The translations under genes were made by a program, and so were the position numbers. Source: Alicyclobacillus sp. (lineage in GTDB: Bacteria; Bacillota; Bacilli; Alicyclobacillales; Alicyclobacillaceae). From it: 64,000 nt of DNA. The stretch spans positions 1 through 64,000 of the forward strand of contig JAIMAY010000002.1 of assembly GCA_023511725.1 (NCBI GenBank), in the 5' to 3' direction. This document shows, piece by piece, positions 17,358 to 25,883 of this stretch (position 1 is its first letter; every line of letters starts with the position of its first letter). The notes beneath the pieces were generated by a model. That model was not told where the DNA came from and did no database searches. It was given only the letters and a program-made list of their open reading frames with translations.

Positions 17358-18956
17358 CTAGGGCAGACGAACCCCGCCGACGACGGCGTACGCCACGATG
17401 CACACCGCGGCCACTGCCAGCGCAGGAACGAGTTTCGCGCGAGCGTAGGCCATGACGGGCAGTCGCATGACCGTCGCCATGGCCACGGTGTTGTCACTGA
17501 GCGGAGATGCGAATCCCCCAAATGTGCCGCTGGCGAACACGGCCCCCGCAATCAGCGCCAGTGACGCACCCGTCGATGCAGCCAGCGAGAACCCCAGCGG
17601 CATCAGCATGCCCCACGTGCCGAACGAGGAGCCGATGACGTAGGAGATCAAGCAGCCAAACAGGAACAACGCCGGCGCGAGCAGAGACGGTGGAATCAGG
17701 TGCCCCAAGACGCGCTGGGTGAACGGGACGAAGCCGAGATCGGCCGAGACGGCGGAAACGGCCCAGACCAGGATGAGTAGAACAATGACGCTCATCATCT
17801 CGTTCCCACCGGCCATGAAGCCGTACAGGGTCCGGGCCAGCGGTTGGCGATGCAAGGCGTACCAGATGAAGCTGAGGCCGATGGTGATCCATACGGCGTT
17901 CAGCATTGCGCGCGCTGCATCCGCACGGACAAACGCCTGCCAAACACTGACCGCGGGGCCACGTCCGTCCCACCAGGTGAGAAACAGTGTCAGCGCGAGC
18001 AGCAGCACCAGAGGAAAGACCAGGTGGCGAAGGCGCGGGCGCACACCTTCCGCCACCAAGTCCAGCGGATCCGGGAAATCCGCGTCGGAATTGGGCTTGC
18101 TCTGGCCATCGCTGGCTGCATCCGACGTCATCCTCGAACCCGCGTCTGGGGACGCGACGCTGCGGCGGTGCTCACGCGCCAACGCAGGAACGAGTTCGCG
18201 AGCGGTCTCCCACTGGGCGAGCTGCGCCGCCATGTGCAGCCGCTGCCGTCGAGACAGGCGCTCGCCCGCTTCCCCTGCCGCACCTTCCGCCGGCAACTCC
18301 GGCTCCGGCTCTGCACGGTGCCGCCAGGTGATCCACAGTCCGAACCCCAGCATGGCGAGGGAAAAGAAGTTCAACGGAAGGCTTCGCAGCAGTAGGTGAT
18401 AGGCGTACGCCGGCTGAGCCTGATGCCGGCCCACACCACCGAGCAGTCCCACCATGTAGCCGACAAACACCGTCCCAGTAGGAATCAGGGCAATCAGGGG
18501 TGTGGATGTGATGTCGATGATCAGAGCCACGGTCTGACGCTTCGCTCGCAGTCGGTCAAACACCTGCTTCATCACGGGCCCCATGGTGACAATGCGGAAA
18601 TCGGGCGCCATGAATGTGAACAGCGAGGATGCCCAGGTCACCCACAGCGCCGCCCGCTGCGACCTCACCCGCTCGGTCATCCACTGCGCGAAGCCAGCCA
18701 CGCCACCGGTCACCCGCACCAAGCCGACAAACGCACCAAATCCGTAGAGGAACAGGATCAACCGAAGATTGTCCGCCTGCGCGGTTTCCTTCAGTACGTA
18801 CTGAACCGCAGCACTGACACTGGACAGCGGCCCAGGATGCAACAGCCACGCACCGACAAGCAGGCCCACCGCCAGCCCCGGCAGCACCTGGCGCGTCCAC
18901 AGGGCAAGGGGAATCACGACGAGAAACGGTACCAACGACCACGCACTTCCGTACAA
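17358..18956 (-). CDS. NhaC-family Na+/H+ antiporter-like protein
   Basis: A polytopic carrier of about 532 residues with eleven to thirteen helices. LLYGFGAFVGL-type early helices, TSTPLIALIPTGTVFVGYM, the late GSSFGTWGMLMPLGF and FGGFASPLSDNTVAMAT segments are typical of NhaC/COG1757 transporters. A hydrophilic insert of about 110 residues (about 220-330) separates the halves. TTG at 18956 is preferred: it gives the family-like start YGSAWSLVPFLVVIPLAL and is preceded by GAAGGGGG. That Shine-Dalgarno is also the 3' arm of a terminator hairpin (see below). An ATG at 19016 would put the hairpin inside the gene. The substrate ion or acid (malate-lactate exchange also occurs in the family) is not certain. 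Confidence 0.85.
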   Translation of the reverse strand: MYGSAWSLVPFLVVIPLALWTRQVLPGLAVGLLVGAWLLHPGPLSSVSAAVQYVLKETAQADNLRLILFLYGFGAFVGLVRVTGGVAGFAQWMTERVRSQRAALWVTWASSLFTFMAPDFRIVTMGPVMKQVFDRLRAKRQTVALIIDITSTPLIALIPTGTVFVGYMVGLLGGVGRHQAQPAYAYHLLLRSLPLNFFSLAMLGFGLWITWRHRAEPEPELPAEGAAGEAGERLSRRQRLHMAAQLAQWETARELVPALAREHRRSVASPDAGSRMTSDAASDGQSKPNSDADFPDPLDLVAEGVRPRLRHLVFPLVLLLALTLFLTWWDGRGPAVSVWQAFVRADAARAMLNAVWITIGLSFIWYALHRQPLARTLYGFMAGGNEMMSVIVLLILVWAVSAVSADLGFVPFTQRVLGHLIPPSLLAPALFLFGCLISYVIGSSFGTWGMLMPLGFSLAASTGASLALIAGAVFASGTFGGFASPLSDNTVAMATVMRLPVMAYARAKLVPALAVAAVCIVAYAVVGGVRLP

Positions 18957-18959
18957 AGC

Positions 18960-19010
18960 AAAAACCCCCTTCGCCAGGCAGCATCTTCTAAGATGCCACC
19001 TGAGAAGGGG
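18960..19010 (-). terminator. Terminator of the yknXYZ operon, overlapping the antiporter Shine-Dalgarno
   Basis: On the minus strand CCCCTTC (19004-19010) pairs with GAAGGGG (18966-18972), and an inner stem GCATCTT-AG-AAGATGC (18981-18996) extends it; GTTTTTG follows. The distal arm GAAGGGGG lies 8 bases before the TTG start of the antiporter, so hairpin formation would both stop transcription and hide the ribosome site. Confidence 0.8.
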
Positions 19011-19037
19011 TATCATACAGCGATGGATCCCGACGGT

Positions 19038-20243
19038 TCACTCGTAGCGCAGTGCGTGGATAGGGGACAACCGTGACGCCCTCACGGCTGGGTAGATGCC
19101 AAACACCAGCCCCACCACGACCGCCACGACAAAAGCTATCCACACAGCATCGACGTTTAGGGTGACGGCCGTCCCCGTCACGCGGCCATAGATGGTGGCA
19201 CCCACCCATCCAAACAGGATGCCTATGACGCCGCCAATCAGACCCACAAGCCCGCTCTCAATCAGGAACTGTCTCAAGATGGCGCCGCGGGTCGCACCAA
19301 GTGCCTTGCGCAACCCAATCTCCCGGGTCCGCTCGGTCACCGATACGAGCATGATGTTCATGATCCCAATGCCACCCACCAGCAGCGAAATCCCGGCAAT
19401 CCCACCCAGGAAGCTCTGCAGTGCCTGCGTCACCCCCTGTAGGGTGCTGAGGATGGTGGCCTGGTTCGTGATCACGAAGTCATCCGACTCCCCGAAGCTC
19501 AGCCCGTGCTGGCGCCGCAGCGTCAACTCGACATCGGTCTGTGCCTGCTGCATCTGGTCCGCACTCACCGCGGACACGTAGATGGTGCTCGGGTTGCTGG
19601 ACCCCGTGAAGCGGCGCTGCAGTGTGGAGAGGGGGACGATGAGCCTATCGTCATTCACCGTCGTCCCACCCTGAGACGCCAATTCACCGATGATCTGGAA
19701 CGAAATCCCGTTGATCCAAACCGTTCTACCGACGGGATTCGCGTTGCCGAAGATATTCTCTGCGGCCGTCGTGCCAATCACGGCCACGTTGGCCGCATTC
19801 TGCTCCTCTACCAGATTGAATGGCCTGCCGGCGCTGAGTTCCAGGTTGCGCACATCGAACAGATCTGGTGTGCTCCCCTCCAACGTCGTCTGATAGTTGG
19901 TGTCGCCGTACACCACCTGCGCCCGCGTCGTCTGATCCGGTGCCACCGCCGACACATCGGATAACTGCTGCAATGCGGTCACATCACTCATGGTGAGCGA
20001 CTGCGCGGAACCTAGCCCCTGACTGATGCCACCTTGCGTTACCTGCCCGGGCGTGACCACCAGAAGGTTTGTGCCCAGCCCCTCAATGCGCTGCGTGACG
20101 CTGGCGGTGGTCGCGTTGCCGACGCTCATCAGAGCGACCACCGCACCCACGCCAATGATCACGCCCAGCAGCGTGAGGAACGTGCGCAGCGGGTTTTGTG
20201 CAAAACTGCGCAACGCTGTCTGTGTCGTCTTCAGCAGATTCAT
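19038..20243 (-). CDS. yknZ: MacB/YknZ-like ABC exporter permease
   Basis: Mechanotransmission-type ABC permease of 401 residues. TM1 (residues about 20-42, TFLTLLGVIIGVGAVVALMS), a periplasm-side MacB_PCD domain (about 45-240), and three C-terminal FtsX helices. TERTREIGLRKALGATRG (near 300-317) is the conserved coupling loop. It overlaps the ATPase gene by four bases and works with the 20240 ATPase and 20965 adaptor to export or repel a peptide or toxic compound. In Bacillus, YknWXYZ protects against the SDP toxin; the substrate here is unknown. Confidence 0.93.
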   Translation of the reverse strand: MNLLKTTQTALRSFAQNPLRTFLTLLGVIIGVGAVVALMSVGNATTASVTQRIEGLGTNLLVVTPGQVTQGGISQGLGSAQSLTMSDVTALQQLSDVSAVAPDQTTRAQVVYGDTNYQTTLEGSTPDLFDVRNLELSAGRPFNLVEEQNAANVAVIGTTAAENIFGNANPVGRTVWINGISFQIIGELASQGGTTVNDDRLIVPLSTLQRRFTGSSNPSTIYVSAVSADQMQQAQTDVELTLRRQHGLSFGESDDFVITNQATILSTLQGVTQALQSFLGGIAGISLLVGGIGIMNIMLVSVTERTREIGLRKALGATRGAILRQFLIESGLVGLIGGVIGILFGWVGATIYGRVTGTAVTLNVDAVWIAFVVAVVVGLVFGIYPAVRASRLSPIHALRYE

Positions 20244-20968
20244 CGCGCCACCTCCGCCAGTTCGGCGCGAAGCGGATGCTCGTTGATCTCCTCGCCCACA
20301 ATCCTGCCGTCCGCGAACCGGATCACGCGCCGGGCGTGTTGCGCCACATAAGGCTCATGCGTCACGATCACGACCGTCACGCCCTCATCATTCAACGATT
20401 GAAACAACGCGAGAATCTCCTCGGTCGAACGGCTGTCGAGATTGCCCGTGGGCTCATCCGCCAACAGCAGGGCGGGCCGGGTGACGATGGCCCGCGCGAT
20501 AGCCACGCGCTGCTGTTGACCACCGGAGAGTTGGTTCGGGTGATGGTATCCCTTCGCCTCTGGATCCAAGCCGACGCGTCGCAGCGCCTCCATCGCTCGC
20601 TGGCGCTGCTCCGCCGCCCGTACACCGGCGTACATCAGGGGCAGCGCCACGTTTTCCCACGCCGCAGTCCGAGGCAGCAGGTGAAAGCTCTGAAACACGA
20701 AGCCAACCTTCTGATTGCGGAGTCGAGCGAGTTCCCGGTCGGAGAGATGACTGGCCTGGACACCGTCGATCCACACCTCGCCGCTCGAGGGCACATCAAG
20801 CAGTCCCATCAGGTGCATCATGGTCGACTTGCCCGAACCCGAGGGTCCGGTGATGGCCACAAATTCGCCCGGCTCCACCGTCAGCGATACATCCCGGACG
20901 GCATAGAACGGTTCACCCGCGGTCTCATACCATTTGCTGACGCGCTCCAGGCGCAGGATGGCCATCAC
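20240..20968 (-). CDS. yknY: MacB/YknY-like ABC exporter ATPase
   Basis: LolD-type ATPase of 242 residues. Walker [10 protein letters not shown] (near 40), Q-loop [16 protein letters not shown], signature [14 protein letters not shown] (near 150) and Walker [14 protein letters not shown] (near 170) are intact. ATG at 20968 overlaps the stop of the adaptor gene. It energises the 19038 permease. Confidence 0.95.
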   Translation of the reverse strand: MMAILRLERVSKWYETAGEPFYAVRDVSLTVEPGEFVAITGPSGSGKSTMMHLMGLLDVPSSGEVWIDGVQASHLSDRELARLRNQKVGFVFQSFHLLPRTAAWENVALPLMYAGVRAAEQRQRAMEALRRVGLDPEAKGYHHPNQLSGGQQQRVAIARAIVTRPALLLADEPTGNLDSRSTEEILALFQSLNDEGVTVVIVTHEPYVAQHARRVIRFADGRIVGEEINEHPLRAELAEVAR

Positions 20969-22413
20969 TGTCCACCTCCGCGCGATCCGCTGTATCCCCC
21001 GGTGCCGGTACCGCGATAGCCGCCCGTACCAGTACCACCAAAGGCGCCCCCGAACCCGGCGCCACCGAAACCGCCGACACCGCCAAAGGCACCAAAGCCC
21101 TGGCGCGTCGTGCTCCCGGACGTTGACGTTGTCGACGACACCGTCTGGGTCACGACGGCCACCTGCTCACCCTCGGTCAAGCCGGATTTGATTTCCACCG
21201 TGTTGTTGCCGTACACGCCGACGGTGACCGGTTGGAAACGCAGTCCGGCCGGGATGTTCATGCGGCGGAAGCGCGCCGCGTAAGCGCTCGAAGAACCACC
21301 GTACGCGTCGCTGCCCGATGAGCTTCCCGTTCCGTTGCCAGATCCCGTGCCGCTGGACGACACGAACACGCCCGTCTGGCCGCCGAACTGCGTGATGGCC
21401 GCGACGGGAAGGGTCAGGACGTTATCCGCCTCCGCCACGGTGGCCGTGACCGACACGCTGGCGCCCGGCAAGAGCTTCACGCTGCTGTCCGATGGCGGAT
21501 TTACGTCCACCACCACCGGATAGGTGGTGACACCGCTCTGCGTTTGCGGCAGGTAGCCCACCGATTCAATCTTGCCCGTGAGCGTCGGACCGCCCGTCGA
21601 CAGGGAGATCACGCAGGACTGGCCGGTCTTCAGCGATGTCACATCTGCCTGAGCAACACTGGCCTGGACCTCAAAATCGTCGGGATTCAGATTGGCGATG
21701 ATGGCGATCTCGGACCCACCGCCGGACCCACTGGATACACTGCTGCGCGTCGAACTTCCCGAGGATGTGGTTTCCGATGAGCTCGACGCAGTGCTGTATG
21801 GCTGTACCACATCCAGCACAGTGCCGGAGATGGGGCTTGTCACGGTGCAGGCGGCAATCTCTTGCTCAATCTGGTCCACCTGTGCCTGCGCTTGCTCCAC
21901 ACCCGCCTGCGCCTGGGCGACCACGTTAGGATCAGGCGCCTGCGTGCTGCTCCTCCCCGATCCCGACTGGACCGTGACCGGTTCCTCCGCCTGCGCCAGC
22001 TTTGCCTGAGCCTGCGCTAACTGCGCCTTTGCGGCTTCAAGCTGCGTCTCCAGCGATGAAGTATCCAACTGCGCGATGGTCTGACCAGCCTTCACATTGT
22101 CTCCAACCTTGACGTCGACGGACGTCACTGTACCATTCGCCGTCAAAGTTACCTCCTGCTTCGGTTGCAGCGTGCCAGAAAAGCTGACGGTTTGCGCGAC
22201 CGTGCCTCGCTGCACCGTCACCCATCGAATCTGCAACTGCGCTGTGGAAGCATGATTGGTTTGACGCGCCAGCACGGCATAGGCAGCCGCACCACCTATC
22301 ACGACGACCACCGCCGCGATGGCCACCGGTTTCACCCAACGCCGCCGCCTGCGGAGCGCTGGGGTCGCTTGCACTGGTTCCGTATTCATCGGTTCCGTGT
22401 TCATGGGCTCCAT
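20965..22413 (-). CDS. yknX: YknX/HlyD-like membrane fusion adaptor with Gly-rich tail
   Basis: An N-terminal anchor helix (residues about 28-50) is followed by a biotinyl-lipoyl-like barrel, a coiled hairpin rich in Gln and Ala (LEAAKAQLAQAQAKLAQAEE, about 125-145), a beta-barrel and a membrane-proximal domain. The last 45 residues are almost only Gly, Phe, Thr and Ser. Ser-rich linkers also appear in the hairpin and before the tail. ATG at 22413 follows GGGAGGG. The N-terminus contains a 15-bp direct repeat that encodes MNTEP twice. First gene of the exporter operon. Confidence 0.9.
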   Translation of the reverse strand: MEPMNTEPMNTEPVQATPALRRRRRWVKPVAIAAVVVVIGGAAAYAVLARQTNHASTAQLQIRWVTVQRGTVAQTVSFSGTLQPKQEVTLTANGTVTSVDVKVGDNVKAGQTIAQLDTSSLETQLEAAKAQLAQAQAKLAQAEEPVTVQSGSGRSSTQAPDPNVVAQAQAGVEQAQAQVDQIEQEIAACTVTSPISGTVLDVVQPYSTASSSSETTSSGSSTRSSVSSGSGGGSEIAIIANLNPDDFEVQASVAQADVTSLKTGQSCVISLSTGGPTLTGKIESVGYLPQTQSGVTTYPVVVDVNPPSDSSVKLLPGASVSVTATVAEADNVLTLPVAAITQFGGQTGVFVSSSGTGSGNGTGSSSGSDAYGGSSSAYAARFRRMNIPAGLRFQPVTVGVYGNNTVEIKSGLTEGEQVAVVTQTVSSTTSTSGSTTRQGFGAFGGVGGFGGAGFGGAFGGTGTGGYRGTGTGGYSGSRGGGQ

Positions 22414-22487
22414 GTTCACCCTCCCATTGGCTGCACCGTCTCTGTCTAACATCGCCGAGTCTACCCCGGCTCCTTTGAAATCGGATT

Positions 22488-22528
22488 GAAAAAGAAAGAC
22501 AGGCCGCCGCCTGAGCGGCCAGCCTGTC
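22488..22528 (-). terminator. Terminator region between the adaptor and HAD genes
   Basis: GACAGGC...GCCTGTC outer stem with CCGC-TCAG-GCGG inner stem, then TTTCTTTTTC on the minus strand. It follows the HAD stop by about 30 bases and closes that two-gene unit. Confidence 0.85.
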
Positions 22529-22560
22529 CAGCACTTGAGCGCGATTACAGGTGCAAAGAT

Positions 22561-23274
22561 TCACTGGCGTTCCAGCGTGCGCACCGCGTGTACCACTTCT
22601 GCGGGCGTTCGCAGCGGTGTCTCCCCGACCTCCGGGACCACGGCGGCCCTATCCGGCACATACCACAACGCTGTCATCCCCACACCGCGCGCGCCACAAA
22701 TATCTGCATCCCAGTTATCACCAATCATCACCGCAGCTGCCGGTTGCACCCGCAAAGCCTCGCAGGCAGCGAGAAACACCTCTGCATGCGGTTTGGCACG
22801 ACCCACGCGTTCGCTGACGATCACGGCCTCCTCCGCAAAAAACGCATCCAATCCGGCGGCCCTCAACTTGCGCCATTGCAGGTCCGGTGCTCCGTTCGTG
22901 ATGATGCCGAAGCTCCATTCATCCCGCAACGTCTCTAGCATGAAGGCGGTACCCGGAAATGCGTGCACGGTCTCGTCAAAGACGGCGTCGTACGCCGCCT
23001 GAAAGGCGTCCGCCTCTGCCGTGCTCCGCTCGACGCCGTAATCCCGCCAGGCCCTCAGAAAGCGTTCCCGGCGGAGTTCATCCATGGTGAGTACGCGGTC
23101 ATCGTAGAGTGGCCAGAGCGCCTCATGATGATGGAGGAAGCGCTCGATGAAGTCACCCGGCACTCCGTCACCATACAACCGGCTGACGGTCAACGCCAGC
23201 GCCTCCTGGTACTGGCGACGCGTATCGACAAGGGTATGGTCAAGGTCAAAGAACAGGACACGGTGCTGTCTCAC
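22561..23274 (-). CDS. HAD-superfamily hydrolase (YjjG-like phosphatase)
   Basis: Haloacid dehalogenase fold of 237 residues with a C1 cap. Motif I FFDLDHTLVDT carries the nucleophile and acid Asp pair, motif II is IITNGAP, motif III lysine is in GRAKPHAEVF, and motif IV is MIGDNWDADICGA. This resembles YjjG/YfnB-type nucleotidases. GTG at 23274 overlaps the upstream stop (GTGA) and follows GGGGGA; the ATG 13 codons earlier has no ribosome site. Substrate is not determined. Confidence 0.88.
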   Translation of the reverse strand: MRQHRVLFFDLDHTLVDTRRQYQEALALTVSRLYGDGVPGDFIERFLHHHEALWPLYDDRVLTMDELRRERFLRAWRDYGVERSTAEADAFQAAYDAVFDETVHAFPGTAFMLETLRDEWSFGIITNGAPDLQWRKLRAAGLDAFFAEEAVIVSERVGRAKPHAEVFLAACEALRVQPAAAVMIGDNWDADICGARGVGMTALWYVPDRAAVVPEVGETPLRTPAEVVHAVRTLERQ

Positions 23275-23780
23275 GATGCGTCCCCCTGTGTTCCGCTCGA
23301 GATCCCCGTCCAATCCACGTGCACCTGGCGCTGCACGATGCTCCCACCTTGATGCAGGTCCAACGTCACCGTGTTCGACGACGGATCATAGGTGGCGTCC
23401 GCCAATGTCAGCTCGCGGCCCGTCGATGGATCACGCCAATGAACCGACAGCATGGTGCCGCCATCCAGTGCGTGATACATTTTGAGCCATGTCAGCACAT
23501 CCGACGCCAACGCGCTATCGGCGGGCCGCTGCCGGACAAGAAGGACGCAGAAGTCCGCCTCAAACCCAGAGGCGTCCGACGTGATCTCGACCTGGCCGAT
23601 ATGCTCCTGGGTCACGTAGGCACTGAACTCTGAGCTGCCGGTGGCGCGAATGGTGAGCGCCTGCCGGACCATCCACGAGGCACCGGCACCGATGGCGAGG
23701 ACCAGACAGAGCGCTGCCAGGAAGAGGAGGCGATGTCGTCGCAGGCGTGTTGGATCCTGACGCGGAGGTGTGATCTCCAT
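23271..23780 (-). CDS. Membrane-anchored protein of unknown function
   Basis: A 169-residue protein with a basic N-terminus (RLRRHR), one helix (residues about 19-40) and an exported domain of about 130 residues rich in beta strands. It has one Cys (FCVLLVRQRP) and no known motif. ATG at 23780 follows AGAGGAGGAG. It is translationally coupled to the HAD hydrolase. Not recognised. Confidence 0.7.
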   Translation of the reverse strand: MEITPPRQDPTRLRRHRLLFLAALCLVLAIGAGASWMVRQALTIRATGSSEFSAYVTQEHIGQVEITSDASGFEADFCVLLVRQRPADSALASDVLTWLKMYHALDGGTMLSVHWRDPSTGRELTLADATYDPSSNTVTLDLHQGGSIVQRQVHVDWTGISSGTQGDAS

Positions 23781-23838
23781 GAACGGCTCTCCTCCTCTGT
23801 CCGTTGTCCATCGTGACAGTCGCACGCATGGCACATTG

Positions 23839-23869
23839 CAAAAGGCGGTACAGCAATGGCTGTACCGCC
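23839..23869 (-). terminator. Terminator of the oligopeptide ABC operon
   Basis: Perfect 11-bp stem GGCGGTACAGC-CATT-GCTGTACCGCC then TTTTGC, 14 bases after the oppC stop. Confidence 0.92.
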
Positions 23870-23882
23870 CGGTGGATCAGGT

Positions 23883-24809
23883 TCACCGTTCGAAGCTCGG
23901 GTCAAACGCATCGCGCAGACCGTCGCCGATGAAGTTGATGCAGAGAATGGTCAGTGAGATCAGACCCGCCGGCGGAATCCAAGCCCACGGCTTGAACTGA
24001 AGCGTAAAGATGTCCTGCGCACCGTTGAGGATGTTACCCCAGGACGGTTGCGGCGGCTGCACGCCAAACCCGATGACCGCCAATGCAGCCTCCAGCGCAA
24101 TCAGATTCGCCATCGTCAGCGTGGCGTTCACCACCAGCGGTCCCATGATGTTCGGCACCATGTGCTTGAAGATGATGCGCCACGTGCTAGCGCCCACCAT
24201 CTTGGCGCTCAATACATAGTCAGCTTCGCGTAGGTTGAGAAACAGACCGCGTATAAAGCGGGTCATACCCGGCCACGCTGTCAGCGCAATCACGAGGATC
24301 AACAGCCACAGCGATGACGTGTTCAGAATCGCCATGAGCACGATGATCAGCAGCAGCGTTGGGAAGTTCATCATGAAGTCGACAAGCCGCATGACCACAG
24401 CGTCGACCCACTTCCCGTAATACCCCGCGAGGCCGCCAAGAACCAAGCTGATGATCAGCAGGCTCGCCGTCCCGAGGAAGCCGACCAACAGGTCCGCTCG
24501 GCCGCCCCATAGGTCACGCGCAAAGTAATCCGTGCCGTTGGAATCCGTGCCGAGCGGATGGAGAGCCGACGGCGGCGAATCCGTATTGGCCAAGTCCTGA
24601 AGCGTCGGACTGGCGTGCGTGATGAACGGCGCGAATACAGCCGATAGGATAATCAGCAGTAGGATGATCAGGCTTGCCACGGCGGCGCGGTTGTGCAGAA
24701 AGCGTTCCAGCGCGAGCCGAGTGGGGCTCTTGCTTACCCGCCCCTTGTTCGCCTGCTCAGCCTCGGGTGCGACCGGCGACGGTTGTTGCATCGCTGGAGC
24801 CATCGACAT
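23883..24809 (-). CDS. oppC: Oligopeptide ABC transporter permease OppC
   Basis: BPD_transp_1 permease of 308 residues with the OppC N-terminal extension (first 35 residues hydrophilic), six helices, and the cytoplasmic EAA loop near READYVLSAKMVGASTWRII. HPLGTDSNGTDYFARDLWGG (residues about 84-103) is the OppC/DppC hallmark. ATG at 24809 follows GAGGAGGTGA. Last gene of the D-F-A-B-C operon. Confidence 0.95.
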   Translation of the reverse strand: MSMAPAMQQPSPVAPEAEQANKGRVSKSPTRLALERFLHNRAAVASLIILLLIILSAVFAPFITHASPTLQDLANTDSPPSALHPLGTDSNGTDYFARDLWGGRADLLVGFLGTASLLIISLVLGGLAGYYGKWVDAVVMRLVDFMMNFPTLLLIIVLMAILNTSSLWLLILVIALTAWPGMTRFIRGLFLNLREADYVLSAKMVGASTWRIIFKHMVPNIMGPLVVNATLTMANLIALEAALAVIGFGVQPPQPSWGNILNGAQDIFTLQFKPWAWIPPAGLISLTILCINFIGDGLRDAFDPSFER

Positions 24810-24827
24810 CAGGGTTCACCTCCTCGC

Positions 24828-25787
24828 TCAGTTGTACCGGATCCGAGGATCCACGACAGCGTATAGAATGTCCGCAATCAGATTGCCCAACAGCACGCAT
24901 ACCGCAAACAACACCGTGGTCGCCATGATCACCGTGTAGTCGCGGTTGTTCACCGAGGTGATGGTGAGATAACCCATCCCCTGGTACTGGAACAACCCTT
25001 CCAGAATGATGGCACCGCCCGCAAACGAACCGATGTCGAAGCCGAACTGGGTCACCAGCGGAATCATGGCGTTTCGAAATACGTGCTTCGTGAACACCCG
25101 GCCTTCCGACAGACCCTTCGCATAGGCCGTGCGCGTGAAGTCCTTGCGGATCACTTCCAGCATGGCGCCGCGCGTGTAGCGGGTGTACACCGCCATGTTG
25201 GCGATGGCAATGGACAATGCCGGAAGCAACGCGTGATACAAGTGATCTATGAACGTCCCGGCCAGTGGACCTGTGCCCGTCGCACCCTGAGCCGGGAAAA
25301 TTTGCAGATTGATGGCGAACACGTATATCAGCAGCAACGCGAGAATGTAGTAGGGCACCGAGTACAGCACAAACGAGATGGTCGATGCCGTGTAGTCAAA
25401 CTTAGAGTATGGATGCCGCGCTTGATACAGACCAATCGGAATACCGAACAGCAGAGTCAGGACCTCGGCCACCACCGCCAACAGCAGCGTGTTGGCCAAA
25501 GCAGGGCCAATCAGGTCAATCACAGGCTCGTGGAAGTTGAAGCTGAATCCCCAGTTTCCAACGACGAAATGTTCAAGCCAATGCACGTACTGCAACCACA
25601 GTGGATCATTGAGACCGTTGATTTCACGCAGGTGTTCTTTCAGTTGCTCGATGTCCCGAATGCTCGGGTTGATCATCGCGTCGATGGCATTCCCGGGCGC
25701 TGCATGCATCATCAGGAACGTGAACACCGTGATAGCAAACAGCATCGGGATCATGCCGAGCAACCGGCGTACGATGTAGGTGCCCAC
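24828..25787 (-). CDS. oppB: Oligopeptide ABC transporter permease OppB
   Basis: BPD_transp_1 permease of 319 residues, six helices, beginning with the typical GTYIVRRLLGMIPMLFAI. The EAA loop appears as IRKDFTRTAYAKGLSEGRVF. GTG at 25787 is preferred: GAGGAGGA sits just before it, while the ATG 5 codons earlier overlaps that ribosome site. Confidence 0.94.
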   Translation of the reverse strand: MGTYIVRRLLGMIPMLFAITVFTFLMMHAAPGNAIDAMINPSIRDIEQLKEHLREINGLNDPLWLQYVHWLEHFVVGNWGFSFNFHEPVIDLIGPALANTLLLAVVAEVLTLLFGIPIGLYQARHPYSKFDYTASTISFVLYSVPYYILALLLIYVFAINLQIFPAQGATGTGPLAGTFIDHLYHALLPALSIAIANMAVYTRYTRGAMLEVIRKDFTRTAYAKGLSEGRVFTKHVFRNAMIPLVTQFGFDIGSFAGGAIILEGLFQYQGMGYLTITSVNNRDYTVIMATTVLFAVCVLLGNLIADILYAVVDPRIRYN

Positions 25788-25883
25788 ATGACTCCTCCTC
25801 ATCCAGCCCCGGGACGGATCACCTGTCGGCGATCCGTCCGGTGCCGAGTATGCGCCGCTCTTAAGCGGTCGCGCGCTGCCGCA

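Noticed and set aside
21000-21120. Repeat array at the end of the adaptor gene as a possible CRISPR or tandem repeat locus
   Set aside because: The repeats are short Gly codon runs inside a coding frame, with no spacer structure.
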